NCBI GenBank assembly: GCA_963717515.1
Contig: OY970338.1
Location: 1,736,001-1,800,000 of the forward strand
Origin: CAYXZQ01 sp963717515
Lineage (GTDB): Archaea; Nanobdellota; Nanobdellia; Woesearchaeales; DSVV01
DNA: 64,000 nt
Reading direction: 5' to 3'
Part shown: positions 8,984 to 17,496 of the stretch, in pieces
Layout of the letters: each line of letters opens with the position of its first letter
Numbering within the stretch: position 1 is the stretch's first letter
Notes under the pieces: generated by a model
The model's input: the letters and a program-made list of their open reading frames with translations, nothing else
The model's database searches: none
Told to the model about the DNA's origin: nothing
Translations under genes and position numbers: made by a program

Positions 8984-9097
8984 TGGACCCGTCGGGATTT
9001 GAACCCGAGGCTTCCGCCTCGCCTGAAGTTTGAGTCGCTGTTTTTGCGACGAAAACTATGCAAGGGCAGCGCTCTGGCCGAACTGAGCTACGGGCCC
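8984..9097 (-). tRNA. tRNA-Ala (anticodon UGC) with a 39-nt intron
   Basis: Read on the minus strand the acceptor stem is GGGCCCG/CGGGTCC with discriminator A; the G3-U70 pair is the alanine identity element. The anticodon stem is CTGCC/GGCGG and the loop gives anticodon TGC at + positions 9060-9062. An intron of about 39 bases (9020-9058) interrupts the loop after position 37, the canonical archaeal site; its TCGTCGC...GCGACTC part can form a hairpin. The T arm TCGGG-TTCAAAT-CCCGA is intact. No CCA is encoded. It lies between 16S and 23S, as in many archaeal rRNA operons. Confidence 0.95.
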
Positions 9098-9138
9098 GAA
9101 CATTCTGCTGCTCAACTGCGTTGAGCAATGAATATGAA

Positions 9139-9162
9139 ATGAGAGTTGCTTGAATGAAATGG
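9139..9162 (-). other. 3' arm of the 16S rRNA processing stem
   Basis: ATGAGAGTTG followed by CTTGAATGAAATGG is the inverse of CCATTTCATTCAA...CAACACTCTCAT at 10716-10743, with small internal loops. The arms flank the 16S gene and would form the pre-16S stem cleaved during maturation. Confidence 0.75.
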
Positions 9163-9195
9163 GATGATGATCTTCAACAAAAGTTGAAAAAAATA

Positions 9196-10667
<1,472 letters not shown>

Positions 10668-10715
10668 ATTGTTTGGTCGCAATTATTGTATTCCTGATTT
10701 AATGGAATTTTTGGT

Positions 10716-10743
10716 CCATTTCATTCAAACACAACACTCTCAT
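10716..10743 (-). other. 5' arm of the 16S rRNA processing stem
   Basis: CCATTTCATTCAA and CAACACTCTCAT pair with the inverted copy at 9139-9162. It lies about 50 bases upstream of the mature 16S start. Confidence 0.75.
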
Positions 10744-10847
10744 TCATACCTGATGCATAACATCCGGTACACACATTGAAATTTCCTCATAAGAGAATAT
10801 GAGTGGGAGATGATTGAAATTTGATTTGCTGTCAAATATTCATTTAG

Positions 10848-10855
10848 TATTTAAA
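10848..10855 (-). promoter_or_regulatory. Probable rRNA operon TATA box
   Basis: On the minus strand GTAAGCTTTAAATACT places a TATA box (TTTAAATA) directly behind the stop codon of the eL41 gene, with AAGC as a possible BRE. Transcription would begin near 10822, about 155 bases before the mature 16S. It is the only good TATA element seen between eL41 and 16S. Confidence 0.55.
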
Positions 10856-10857
10856 GC

Positions 10858-10959
10858 TTACTTTTTTGCACGGCGCTTCTTCTCTTTCTTCATCTTCTTT
10901 CTCTGCCATTTCCATCTCATCTGGCCTTTCTTCTTCCAGCGCCTTGAACTTCTTTTCAT
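10858..10959 (-). CDS. rpl41e: Ribosomal protein eL41
   Basis: A 33-residue, almost wholly basic peptide with the core MRWKWQRKKMKKEKKRR, matching the eL41 pattern (M-R-x-K-W-x-x-K-R/K-M, then a lysine/arginine-rich helix). eL41 is a single helix that bridges the two ribosomal subunits. The first ATG at 10959 adds the extension MKRSSRRWKKKGQ, which I recall as typical of the long archaeal form; the shorter start at the internal Met is the alternative. A TATA-like TTTATAAA lies about 65 bases upstream at 11020-11028. It is immediately upstream of the rRNA operon and on the same strand. The gene is easily missed by annotators because of its size. Confidence 0.85.
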   Translation of the reverse strand: MKRSSRRWKKKGQMRWKWQRKKMKKEKKRRAKK

Positions 10960-11169
10960 GTTGAAATTACCCGCAAAATCTCTAAAACTTTAAACACTCT
11001 GCCATTGGAAAAAGAGCCCCTTTATAAATCTATTGGAAACTTGTGGGATTTCCAATCCAGCAAAAAAGGTTATTTTGCATGTATCGGGGAAAAACGTATA
11101 ATTCCTTTTTTGCCGGCTATAATAAATTATTTATATGGGTTTATCTTTTGATATCCAAGGGTGATTGCG

Positions 11170-11658
11170 ATGAAGGATCCTATGATAAAATATATACATA
11201 CTGCGATTGATATCGAAAAGAAAGGCCTTGAATTTTACAGGAAGGCGATAAAGAAGGTAAATGACCCGAATTCCGACGGCCTTTTGAGACTACTTGTGGA
11301 AGAGGAGACAGCGCACCTGAAATTCTTCAGGAAGATGCTCAAGGACCCGGAATACAGGGATCATGGCGAGGTGAAGAAGCTCAAGAGCCCGCTATTCAAG
11401 AAAACTGCATATAAGAAGATAGGCAACAGGAAGGCCCAGATAATCAATATATTCACGACAGCGCTTGAGATGGAGGAGATAGGCATCAAGTTCTACAGAG
11501 GCCTCTCGAACAAGGTCAAGGACAAAAAGCTTAGCAAATTCCTGCTAGGTCTGAGCGAGATGGAGAAGCGGCACTTCGACCTGATCAGACAGCACCAGGA
11601 CTCTGTATACGACCAGTGGTACTGGGAAGCCATGGAGATGCCTGCGCTGAACACTTAA
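11170..11658 (+). CDS. Rubrerythrin/ferritin-like diiron protein
   Basis: A 162-residue four-helix-bundle protein made of two similar halves, each with the diiron ligand pattern: E in EKKGLEFY and EEETAHLKFF in the first half, E in EMEEIGIKFY and EMEKRHFDLI in the second. These are the ExxH motifs of the rubrerythrin/erythrin group, which reduces peroxide or handles iron. No rubredoxin-like Cys4 domain is attached. ATG 11170 is preferred over the upstream GTG 11161 because AGGGTGAT, matching the 16S 3' end, lies four bases before it; a TATA element near 11134 gives a leader of about ten bases. A role in oxidative defence in an anaerobe is likely. Confidence 0.85.
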   Translation: MKDPMIKYIHTAIDIEKKGLEFYRKAIKKVNDPNSDGLLRLLVEEETAHLKFFRKMLKDPEYRDHGEVKKLKSPLFKKTAYKKIGNRKAQIINIFTTALEMEEIGIKFYRGLSNKVKDKKLSKFLLGLSEMEKRHFDLIRQHQDSVYDQWYWEAMEMPALNT

Positions 11659-11704
11659 GAAAAAATATACCCTGTCCAGGATATTTGAAAATATAAAAAA
11701 AATT

Positions 11705-13063
11705 CTAGTGATTTGTAAGGTATTTTCCCGTCTTTGCAGCTATCCTAACTGGGAGCTGGAGGATATTGTCTATCTTATGCTCCATAGGACTCTGCTCTAG
11801 CCGCTTGACAAGGCCGGGCGAGAATCTATAATACAGATCAACACCTTTCTGGCATGCGCGGTGAATCAGGCTCTTGCCTGACAATATCTGGTTTCTAAGG
11901 TCATACAGGGACGCTAGATCCTCTGCCGAGAGCCTGCCATTCTTCATGAGGTGGGTCGCTGCATAGCATCCTCCACCACCACCTCCGTTAGATGAACTCT
12001 GTGTTCCGGTATTATTATTATTATTATTATTATTGTCTGGAGGTATGTTTGATTCAGGCACTACCATGTGCTTTTCTAAGAAATCAAATGAGGCCTGCTT
12101 CATTTCTATGGGATATTCATGGCCATACCCATTCCATACTTCATATCCGATTCGGTCAAACCCAAGTCCTGCAAGGTATCCAATGATATTCCCTTCAATC
12201 TCTGGATCAATGTCTCCGAATTCTGATTTTAGAAAATTAATTTCATCAGTAGTATACATATCATGATTAGTTGGCCATAGAAAGGAATTATCTTGTTTAT
12301 AATCTTCACTGCCCTGATAGATAAGCTGGAAAATTTCCTTGTAGGATATATCATTGAATGGCTTTCCGATAAGTGATTCCAGGTCGTTAATACCAACTTC
12401 CCAATCGAGGACATAACCGTCATTCGGGGATCCTGGGTTGTCGTACACTGCAAGGGGCATCGTGAATGAGCCGCCCATACCTCCAGCAGCGATTGCACTT
12501 ACCCGTTCAGGCATTATCAATGAATATTTCTGTGCGAAGACGCCGCCATGTGAGAATCCTGGGATATAGACCCTTGGATTAACATCGAATCCTTTCTTAT
12601 CAAGTTGTTCCATGAATATATCCAGGATGTCATTAACTTTTTCATGCGGGTTAGTTTGCATAGGATCAAGCGTACCACCAAAGGAAGCTCTTGGAAAAAT
12701 AGCTGTATATTCGTCACTTGTGGGGCCTCTTGGAAAAGCTATGCCTATCTGGGGCATCATCAATTTATCTGACCATTGCCTGACATAATCCACCAGATCC
12801 CTGATATCTGAGATATTAGTATCGTAATCAAATGTCCCACCAATGACCTGCAACAAGATATTCGCCTTCTGCCCTAGCTCAAGGCCCTTGGGCACATACG
12901 ACCACCATGTATATTCGTCATCATGTCTCTGTATCTCACCAGGGATGATATCTGCCCGGGCCTTTGGTATGAATATTGTTGGCGCTATCTGGTAAGCTAA
13001 AGCTCCAACACCTAAAGCTGCAGTTTTTTTAAGGAATTGTCTACGGTTGACTGGTCTGATAAT
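11705..13063 (-). CDS. Exported alpha/beta hydrolase with Tat-type signal and CFI-box-like C-terminus; no AUG start
   Basis: From the first usable codon the N-terminus reads VNRRQFLKKTAALGVGALAY and then a further hydrophobic part ending ARA, a twin-arginine signal peptide. The middle is an alpha/beta hydrolase with nucleophile motif PGFSHGG and a His in GHEYP, as in esterases or polyester depolymerases. An Asn-rich run (eight Asn) leads to a C-terminal region GGGGCYAATHL...DLYYRFSPGLV that resembles the CFI-box C-terminal domain. In-frame stops (TGA TAA) sit just upstream, and the only codons between them and the RR motif are non-AUG (ATT 13063, ATC 13060). A Shine-Dalgarno AGGTGAT at 13066-13072 and TATA at 13095-13103 fit a start there. 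Alternatives: a one-base indel, or GTG 12895, which would delete the signal. Confidence 0.75.
   Translation of the reverse strand: MIRPVNRRQFLKKTAALGVGALAYQIAPTIFIPKARADIIPGEIQRHDDEYTWWSYVPKGLELGQKANILLQVIGGTFDYDTNISDIRDLVDYVRQWSDKLMMPQIGIAFPRGPTSDEYTAIFPRASFGGTLDPMQTNPHEKVNDILDIFMEQLDKKGFDVNPRVYIPGFSHGGVFAQKYSLIMPERVSAIAAGGMGGSFTMPLAVYDNPGSPNDGYVLDWEVGINDLESLIGKPFNDISYKEIFQLIYQGSEDYKQDNSFLWPTNHDMYTTDEINFLKSEFGDIDPEIEGNIIGYLAGLGFDRIGYEVWNGYGHEYPIEMKQASFDFLEKHMVVPESNIPPDNNNNNNNNTGTQSSSNGGGGGGCYAATHLMKNGRLSAEDLASLYDLRNQILSGKSLIHRACQKGVDLYYRFSPGLVKRLEQSPMEHKIDNILQLPVRIAAKTGKYLTNH
12009..12033 (-). repeat. ATT/AAT trinucleotide microsatellite
   Basis: About eight ATT units in a row encode the poly-Asn linker of the exported hydrolase, just before its C-terminal domain. 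Such runs can change length by slippage without breaking the frame. Confidence 0.9.
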
Positions 13064-13065
13064 TT

Positions 13066-13103
13066 ATCACCTGCGGGTGGTTTATTATATTTATTATATA
13101 AAT
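13066..13103 (-). promoter_or_regulatory. Promoter and Shine-Dalgarno of the Tat hydrolase gene
   Basis: On the minus strand TTTATATAA (13095-13103) is followed 26 bases later by a predicted start of transcription near 13073 and then AGGTGAT (13066-13072), a perfect match to the 16S 3' end. The start codon must lie within a few bases of 13060, where no ATG, GTG or TTG is in frame. Confidence 0.6.
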
Positions 13104-13293
13104 ATTTCGAAAATTCATGCTCTGTAGAATTTCCTTCTGGTATTCTATGATTACATAAGCAATTCAATACTATTGGGTTCTTATCTGCAAGACATATTTT
13201 CTCTTCAGCGATTAGAAATCCGATTCAATAATTATTCTTTTGCCAAATTGTCCAAATTCCGGGAATGTGGAATTTTTATCTTTTAAGATAATA

Positions 13294-13368
13294 TGCCCCG
13301 TGCGGGATTTGAACCCACGTCCTCGGATCGAAAATCCGAGATGATTGGCCGGACTACACCAACGGGGC
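13294..13368 (-). tRNA. tRNA-Glu (anticodon UUC)
   Basis: A 75-base cloverleaf without an intron. Acceptor stem GCCCCGT/ACGGGGC with discriminator A, anticodon stem TCGGA/TCCGA, loop TTTTCGA giving anticodon TTC, T arm GTGGG-TTCAAAT-CCCGC. No CCA is encoded. It stands alone between the exported hydrolase gene and a membrane-protein gene. Confidence 0.97.
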
Positions 13369-13455
13369 GTGATGTTGTTGTGTTTTTTGAGCTCCTTTTT
13401 ATAATCTTCGATTTCCACCGCAAGTAATATATATTATGATATCAATATGATCAAT

Positions 13456-14136
13456 ATGGATGATTTTACTACAGCATCATATATAATAGGCGGTGCGTTT
13501 GTCGTAGTCGGGTGCATCCTCCTACTGGTATACAGGCTCGAGAAGCAGAGGACAGAGGCCATGAGAAAGTCTGCGAAATCGATTGGTTTTTCATTCAGTG
13601 ATAAGAAAGATATCAAAGATGTTGGAGATTTCAGAGGATTCAAATTATTCAGCATTGGCCGGAGCAGGAAAATAAAGAATTTCATGCAAGGGATGAGGGA
13701 CCAAATCTCATGGAGCATATTTGATTACAGATACACCACAGCAGGGGGAAAAAATTCACAAACATACAGCCAGACAGTCACAGCTGCGAAGCTCAATTCA
13801 CCGCTGCCTGAATTCTTCCTGGGAAAAGAGCAGTTCTACCACAGGATTGCAGAGAAATTCGGCTATCAGGACATCAATTTCGAGAACAATCCCGGATTTT
13901 CTGGAAGATTTCTCCTGAGGGGGCCCGAGGCTGAAGTGAGGAGGCTTTTCAAACCTGAGGTGCAGGAATTCTTTGAAAGGATGGCCGCAATATATACAAT
14001 AGAGGCAAAGGGGCATAACATGATAATATACAGGCGCTCCAAAAAAATTAAGCCAGCCCAGGTGCGACAATATCTGGATGAAATGGCTGGGATTGTGATG
14101 ATTTTTGAGAAGGCTGCGCAGAAAGGCTTTCAGTAA
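13456..14136 (+). CDS. Membrane-anchored protein of unknown function
   Basis: A 226-residue protein with one N-terminal membrane helix (YIIGGAFVVVGCILLLVYRL) followed by a cytoplasmic-looking domain of about 190 residues with the pattern FRGFKLFSIGRSRKIKNFM, a beta-rich FDYRYTTAGGK...SQTYSQTV stretch and a C-terminal IKPAQVRQYLDE helix. Similar anchored proteins with a two-stranded repeat around an F-K-L-F-S core are common hypothetical proteins in bacteria. ATG 13456 is preferred over 13447 because the TATA element AATATATATTATG is centred about 26 bases upstream. Function unknown. Confidence 0.7.
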   Translation: MDDFTTASYIIGGAFVVVGCILLLVYRLEKQRTEAMRKSAKSIGFSFSDKKDIKDVGDFRGFKLFSIGRSRKIKNFMQGMRDQISWSIFDYRYTTAGGKNSQTYSQTVTAAKLNSPLPEFFLGKEQFYHRIAEKFGYQDINFENNPGFSGRFLLRGPEAEVRRLFKPEVQEFFERMAAIYTIEAKGHNMIIYRRSKKIKPAQVRQYLDEMAGIVMIFEKAAQKGFQ

Positions 14137-14175
14137 TATTTATAAACAAGGTATTTTTCTTTTCTAACATAAAAT

Positions 14176-14314
14176 GGGCCCGTAGCTTAGTCTGGTGATA
14201 ATCTTATTCCATGATAAGATATCGGACGATTGGAGCGCTGCTCTTATATGTGCGCGTTTCGTACAATGCTGCTGAGTGAAGCAGTGGTCGGGGGTTCAAA
14301 TCCCCTCGGGCCCA
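14176..14314 (+). tRNA. tRNA-Ile (anticodon UAU) with two introns, one in the D-loop
   Basis: Acceptor stem GGGCCCG/CGGGCCC with A73, T arm GGGGG-TTCAAAT-CCCCT. The anticodon stem CTGCT/AGCAG encloses CTTATA, giving anticodon TAT at 14245-14247. A first intron of about 30 bases (14249-14278) follows position 37; exon CTTA pairs with intron TGAG and three-base bulges TAT and TGA carry the cuts. A second intron of about 33 bases (about 14197-14229) splits the D-loop: GTCTG pairs with CGGAC, flanked by three-base bulges GTG and GAT, with an inner helix TCTTAT/ATAAGA. Removing both leaves a 76-base cloverleaf. UAU for isoleucine is rare; most archaea read AUA with a modified CAU tRNA. The exact D-loop cut is inferred. 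Confidence 0.85.
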
Positions 14315-14436
14315 CTTTATTCTTTTTATTAATTAATAATTTCGTGCTATATGGCTTTTATCATGCACAGGCAATGGCACTTGATTGTCCTGCAGAACAA
14401 TAAAATTTATTAATGGGTAGTTCCATGGATAATGAT

Positions 14437-15105
14437 ATGGCAAAAAAGGGGGGAAGGAAAAAAGTAGGCAGGGCTGTGAGAAAAACTGTCAGCAAGCCGA
14501 AAGCCAGGGTCATGAAGCCATTGAGAAATCCTTTAAAAAAAACATCCAGGAAGCCTATAAAAAAACTGCATAATAATCCAAAGAAATCTACAGCCAAGAC
14601 CACCAGAAATATTATCAGAAACCCGAAGCAGAAAGGCAAACTGCAGAATAAGCCGGCAAAAAAAAAAGCCGGCAACACAAAACCGCTGTCCCAAACAGCA
14701 AGGAAGCCTGATTCAAAAAAATCATTTTCGCCGGATTCGGGCATTGCGAAACCTCCAAAGCCTGCCTACTCCCTGACGGCTGAAATGCATCATGCAAAAG
14801 CACCGGGATGGATCTTTGTTCTTAAGATCCTCATTGTCCTTGATGTGATTTCATACAGTTACAGCTCATTCCTCATGATAGCAGATTATCCATCACTCAG
14901 CATGCTCTACCTGATAGCCATAGGGTATTTCTGCGTGCTCTATGTCGGCGTTGCAAACAGGAAGGAATGGGCCTGGCATCTTGGGGTCTATTTCACTGCC
15001 ATCATCCTAGTCGCAAGCATATGGCTCGGTGCTGGCCTCGGCATAGCGCTGACAGCAATGATTCTATTCATAATCTTTTTCCAGCGCGACTTTCTTAATG
15101 AATGA
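14437..15105 (+). CDS. Lys-rich membrane protein
   Basis: About 222 residues. The first 95 are a disordered, strongly basic tail with repeats of the KKxxRKPxKK type; the rest forms about three to four membrane helices (WIFVLKILIVLDVISY, LYLIAIGYFCVLYVGVA, FTAIILVASIWLGAGLGIAL, ALTAMILFIIFFQRDF). The basic tail would face the cytoplasm and could contact nucleic acid or acidic lipids. ATG 14437 (MAKKGGRKK) is preferred over 14413 because the AT-rich promoter (AAATTTATTAA) is centred about 30 bases before it. I know no characterised relative. Confidence 0.7.
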   Translation: MAKKGGRKKVGRAVRKTVSKPKARVMKPLRNPLKKTSRKPIKKLHNNPKKSTAKTTRNIIRNPKQKGKLQNKPAKKKAGNTKPLSQTARKPDSKKSFSPDSGIAKPPKPAYSLTAEMHHAKAPGWIFVLKILIVLDVISYSYSSFLMIADYPSLSMLYLIAIGYFCVLYVGVANRKEWAWHLGVYFTAIILVASIWLGAGLGIALTAMILFIIFFQRDFLNE

Positions 15106-15151
15106 GCCGAGTGTACACAAGAATTAAATATACTGCCCTATTCTTCTTGTA

Positions 15152-15559
15152 ATGATCATCCAAATCAAGGTCGGCGGGGTAATATATGATGACGCATATC
15201 GCGTGTTCCTTATGACCCATCGCGACTGGGACGGCTACATTGTCCCTGGCGGGGGAGTGATTGGCGAAGAGACATTCGAGGATGCTTTCAAGAGGGAAAC
15301 CAGAGAGGAGATGAGGATCGGCCTGTCTAATATCATCCAGGTGAATGATAAGATTGTGAGACCGGGAAAATATTATAAGGAGCCAGGGGCCGTGTTTCGT
15401 TTCATTGATTATTTTGCAAGGGCATCGAGGACGCATGTGATTCCTAATGAGGAAATCCTTTCATGGGGATGGTTCAACATAAGGGATGCGAGAAACCTTC
15501 CGAAACCGGATTCCATATGCAGCCTGCTGGAGCAGTATGCAAGGGTGTTCAAGATTTGA
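15152..15559 (+). CDS. NUDIX hydrolase
   Basis: A 135-residue protein with a complete Nudix box, GGGVIGEETFEDAFKRETRE continuing EM, matching Gx5Ex7REUxEExGU around residues 32-54. Nudix enzymes cleave nucleoside diphosphate derivatives such as oxidised dNTPs, NADH or nucleotide sugars; the substrate is not readable here. The TATA-like TTAAATATA lies about 25 bases before the ATG, so the message is probably leaderless. It is monocistronic and convergent with the membrane HTH gene. Confidence 0.92.
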   Translation: MIIQIKVGGVIYDDAYRVFLMTHRDWDGYIVPGGGVIGEETFEDAFKRETREEMRIGLSNIIQVNDKIVRPGKYYKEPGAVFRFIDYFARASRTHVIPNEEILSWGWFNIRDARNLPKPDSICSLLEQYARVFKI

Positions 15560-15574
15560 AAAAAGCATGCTTGC

Positions 15575-16060
15575 TCACCTGCTAAATTTCAGAAGATAGG
15601 CTTTCTTCTTGTCAATAATTGCAACGATCTCTTTTTTCTGCAGGTGTTTTATGGTCTTTCCAAGAAACTGTCCAGATAATCCTGATTTCTTACCGAGCTC
15701 ATCGAGCGTCATGCCCTCATGAGTATGCAGGAGTTCAATCACATCTCTTTCTTCTTTGGAAAAATCCTTCAGAAAGTCCTGGAATCTCTCTTTTTCCCTC
15801 TCTTTTTTCTTGGCCTCCTCGAATTCCCTGTTCATCTTCAGGCTTGATTCAGCAATTATCCTGCCGATCTCACCAGACCTCCTGAGCATGAGTCCTGTCA
15901 CGAGAATGAGCCCTGAAATGAACCAGATGATTGTATATACCAGATAGCTGCAGCTTATGCATGAATTGAGGACGTCCCTGTAGAGCTTAACTAGTATGCT
16001 GATTGCAGTCATCAGGATTGCTATTATGACAAGAAGAGTGCCCAATTGTCTTTCTTTCAT
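15575..16060 (-). CDS. Membrane-bound winged-helix regulator, paralogue of the 35443 gene
   Basis: 161 residues: two membrane helices (about 8-27 and 42-66) separated by a short loop with two cysteines (NSCISCSY), then a charged coiled coil (EEAKKKEREKERFQ) and a C-terminal winged helix (LDELGKKSGLSGQFLGKTIK, then a wing KKAYLLKF). A longer frame runs into tRNA-Gly; ATG 16060 is preferred because a TATA element (ATAAATATAAATA, 16082-16095) lies just upstream. The gene at 35443 has the same two-helix, paired-cysteine, coil and wHTH plan. A one-component sensor with an external cysteine pair is a reasonable idea, not shown. Confidence 0.78.
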   Translation of the reverse strand: MKERQLGTLLVIIAILMTAISILVKLYRDVLNSCISCSYLVYTIIWFISGLILVTGLMLRRSGEIGRIIAESSLKMNREFEEAKKKEREKERFQDFLKDFSKEERDVIELLHTHEGMTLDELGKKSGLSGQFLGKTIKHLQKKEIVAIIDKKKAYLLKFSR

Positions 16061-16126
16061 CAGGGTGGATATGTCAATTATGTATTTATATTTATGGAAA
16101 AAAGAATAATGGGTATACAAGAAAAA

Positions 16127-16233
16127 TGCGGCAGCCGGGATTCGAACCCGGATTACCACCGTTCTGACCCCGAGAGCGATGCTCGAGCGCAAAAGGCTGG
16201 CAGGGTAGTGTCCTACCGTTAGACTACTGCCGC
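16127..16233 (-). tRNA. tRNA-Gly (anticodon GCC) with a 36-nt intron
   Basis: Minus-strand acceptor GCGGCAG/CTGCCGC with A73; D arm GTC-TAACGGTAG-GAC; anticodon stem CTACC/GGTGG; loop CTGCCA then C38, anticodon GCC at + 16199-16201. The insert 16162-16197 follows position 37, the canonical site; its GCGCTCGAGCATCGC portion folds back on itself. T arm CCGGG-TTCGAAT-CCCGG. Mature length 71 bases, no encoded CCA. Confidence 0.95.
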
Positions 16234-16363
16234 AAACAGCGTCATCAGGCGAGAATCGGCCGGGGTATTTAAAAGTTTTGGATAGTCATGCAGCATACAA
16301 ACAACGGATGGTAAAATTTCAAAAAAGCAAAATTTATATAACAATACTCCTCAAAATACTCCA

Positions 16364-17440
16364 ATGACAAAAAGAGGGAGGGGTAAAAAAGCCCCTGATG
16401 AAAAGGATGTCCTGAGAGATATCCTTGACGAGGAGGAATTTCTTATCGATGATGATGATAAGGCCGAGAGTGTCAGCCTTGACCATCCAGTGACCCATGA
16501 GGAGGAAGCCCACGCTCAGCCAGGTCCCAAGGATCAGAGCATGCCTCCCGCAGATGCAAAGGGATTTGCAGAACAGATGCCCAAGTCAAAATCAACAAAT
16601 AAAAAGACATCTGTAAAAGGCAGGAATCATAGCAGGAACAGGGAGGATGTTCTCAAGGGCCTTCTTCGGGAGCAGAACAGGAATTTTGACCCGGATGATG
16701 GCTATATAAGGATTGCACCATGGAAAAAGCCTGACAAGAAGTCAGATGATGAGGGAATGATAAGCAGGCTGCTGTCAGGCAGGAATGATGATGGGCTGCC
16801 TATACCCAGGAAACAAAGAAAACCAAAGAAGCACCTGGATAGGGATATCATGAGGGCAGGAGGAGGCCCTGACTCCAACCATAAGTCAGAGCTTGACAGT
16901 GTGTTCATCAAGTACCCTTCTGTCCACAGGAGAAGGGTAATAAAGCTTGTCATACTCACAATTTTGCTTGTACTCGTGGTTATCCTTGTATTTGACAAAT
17001 ACAGCCTGTTGGATGTGAGCAGCGGGAAGGATTCAATCATCTCTCCTGTGGGCGACAGGGCTCTGTCTGGGAACTCCAATCACGATGAAAGTGTCAGCAG
17101 GACAATCCCTCAGAATATCTCTTTCAAGGGATTTGGCATGGACAATGACAGCAGCGTGGTTTCAGTCATTGGTTTCCTGAAATTCGAGCTTGTGAAGATG
17201 GGCGATAACAGCCTTTACAATAATGTATATTCCATTGTCGATGATTATGGCGATGAGATAATTCTCAGGAATCTTGATAGCAGCCAGAAGATGCTCTTTC
17301 ATAAAGGGACAATCACTAGGTCACTTTTCAAGGTGACAGGAATTTTCATTTACTCTGAGCATGGCAGCGAAATGAAGGTCGAAGACATAAGCGAGACAAA
17401 AAGGCCGACAAGGGTTGTCAATAAGACTGTCGTGGAATAG
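16364..17440 (+). CDS. Single-pass membrane protein with long acidic/disordered N-terminal region
   Basis: 358 residues. The first 185 are highly charged and low in hydrophobics, with two similar short helices (EKDVLRDILDEEEF and REDVLKGLLREQNR) that look like repeated linear motifs. One membrane helix follows at about 190-212 (VIKLVILTILLVLVVILVF), then an external domain of about 145 residues whose second half is beta-rich (FELVKMGDNSLYNNVYSIVD...ILRNLDSSQKMLF...FKVTGIFIYSEHG), resembling an OB-like or nucleic-acid-binding fold. TATA (AATTTATATAAC) is centred about 30 bases before the ATG. Function unknown; the motif-bearing cytoplasmic arm suggests a scaffold. Confidence 0.75.
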   Translation: MTKRGRGKKAPDEKDVLRDILDEEEFLIDDDDKAESVSLDHPVTHEEEAHAQPGPKDQSMPPADAKGFAEQMPKSKSTNKKTSVKGRNHSRNREDVLKGLLREQNRNFDPDDGYIRIAPWKKPDKKSDDEGMISRLLSGRNDDGLPIPRKQRKPKKHLDRDIMRAGGGPDSNHKSELDSVFIKYPSVHRRRVIKLVILTILLVLVVILVFDKYSLLDVSSGKDSIISPVGDRALSGNSNHDESVSRTIPQNISFKGFGMDNDSSVVSVIGFLKFELVKMGDNSLYNNVYSIVDDYGDEIILRNLDSSQKMLFHKGTITRSLFKVTGIFIYSEHGSEMKVEDISETKRPTRVVNKTVVE

Positions 17441-17496
17441 AGTGTAGGCAACCAAAAAAGAAATATTTTTTAAATGATAAGAGATAATTCTTCCTT

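Noticed and set aside
14198..14219. Hairpin in the tRNA-Ile D-loop insert as an anticodon arm of another tRNA
   Set aside because: The loop is six or eight bases and lacks U33 before the CAT triplet; the bulge-helix-bulge intron explains it better.
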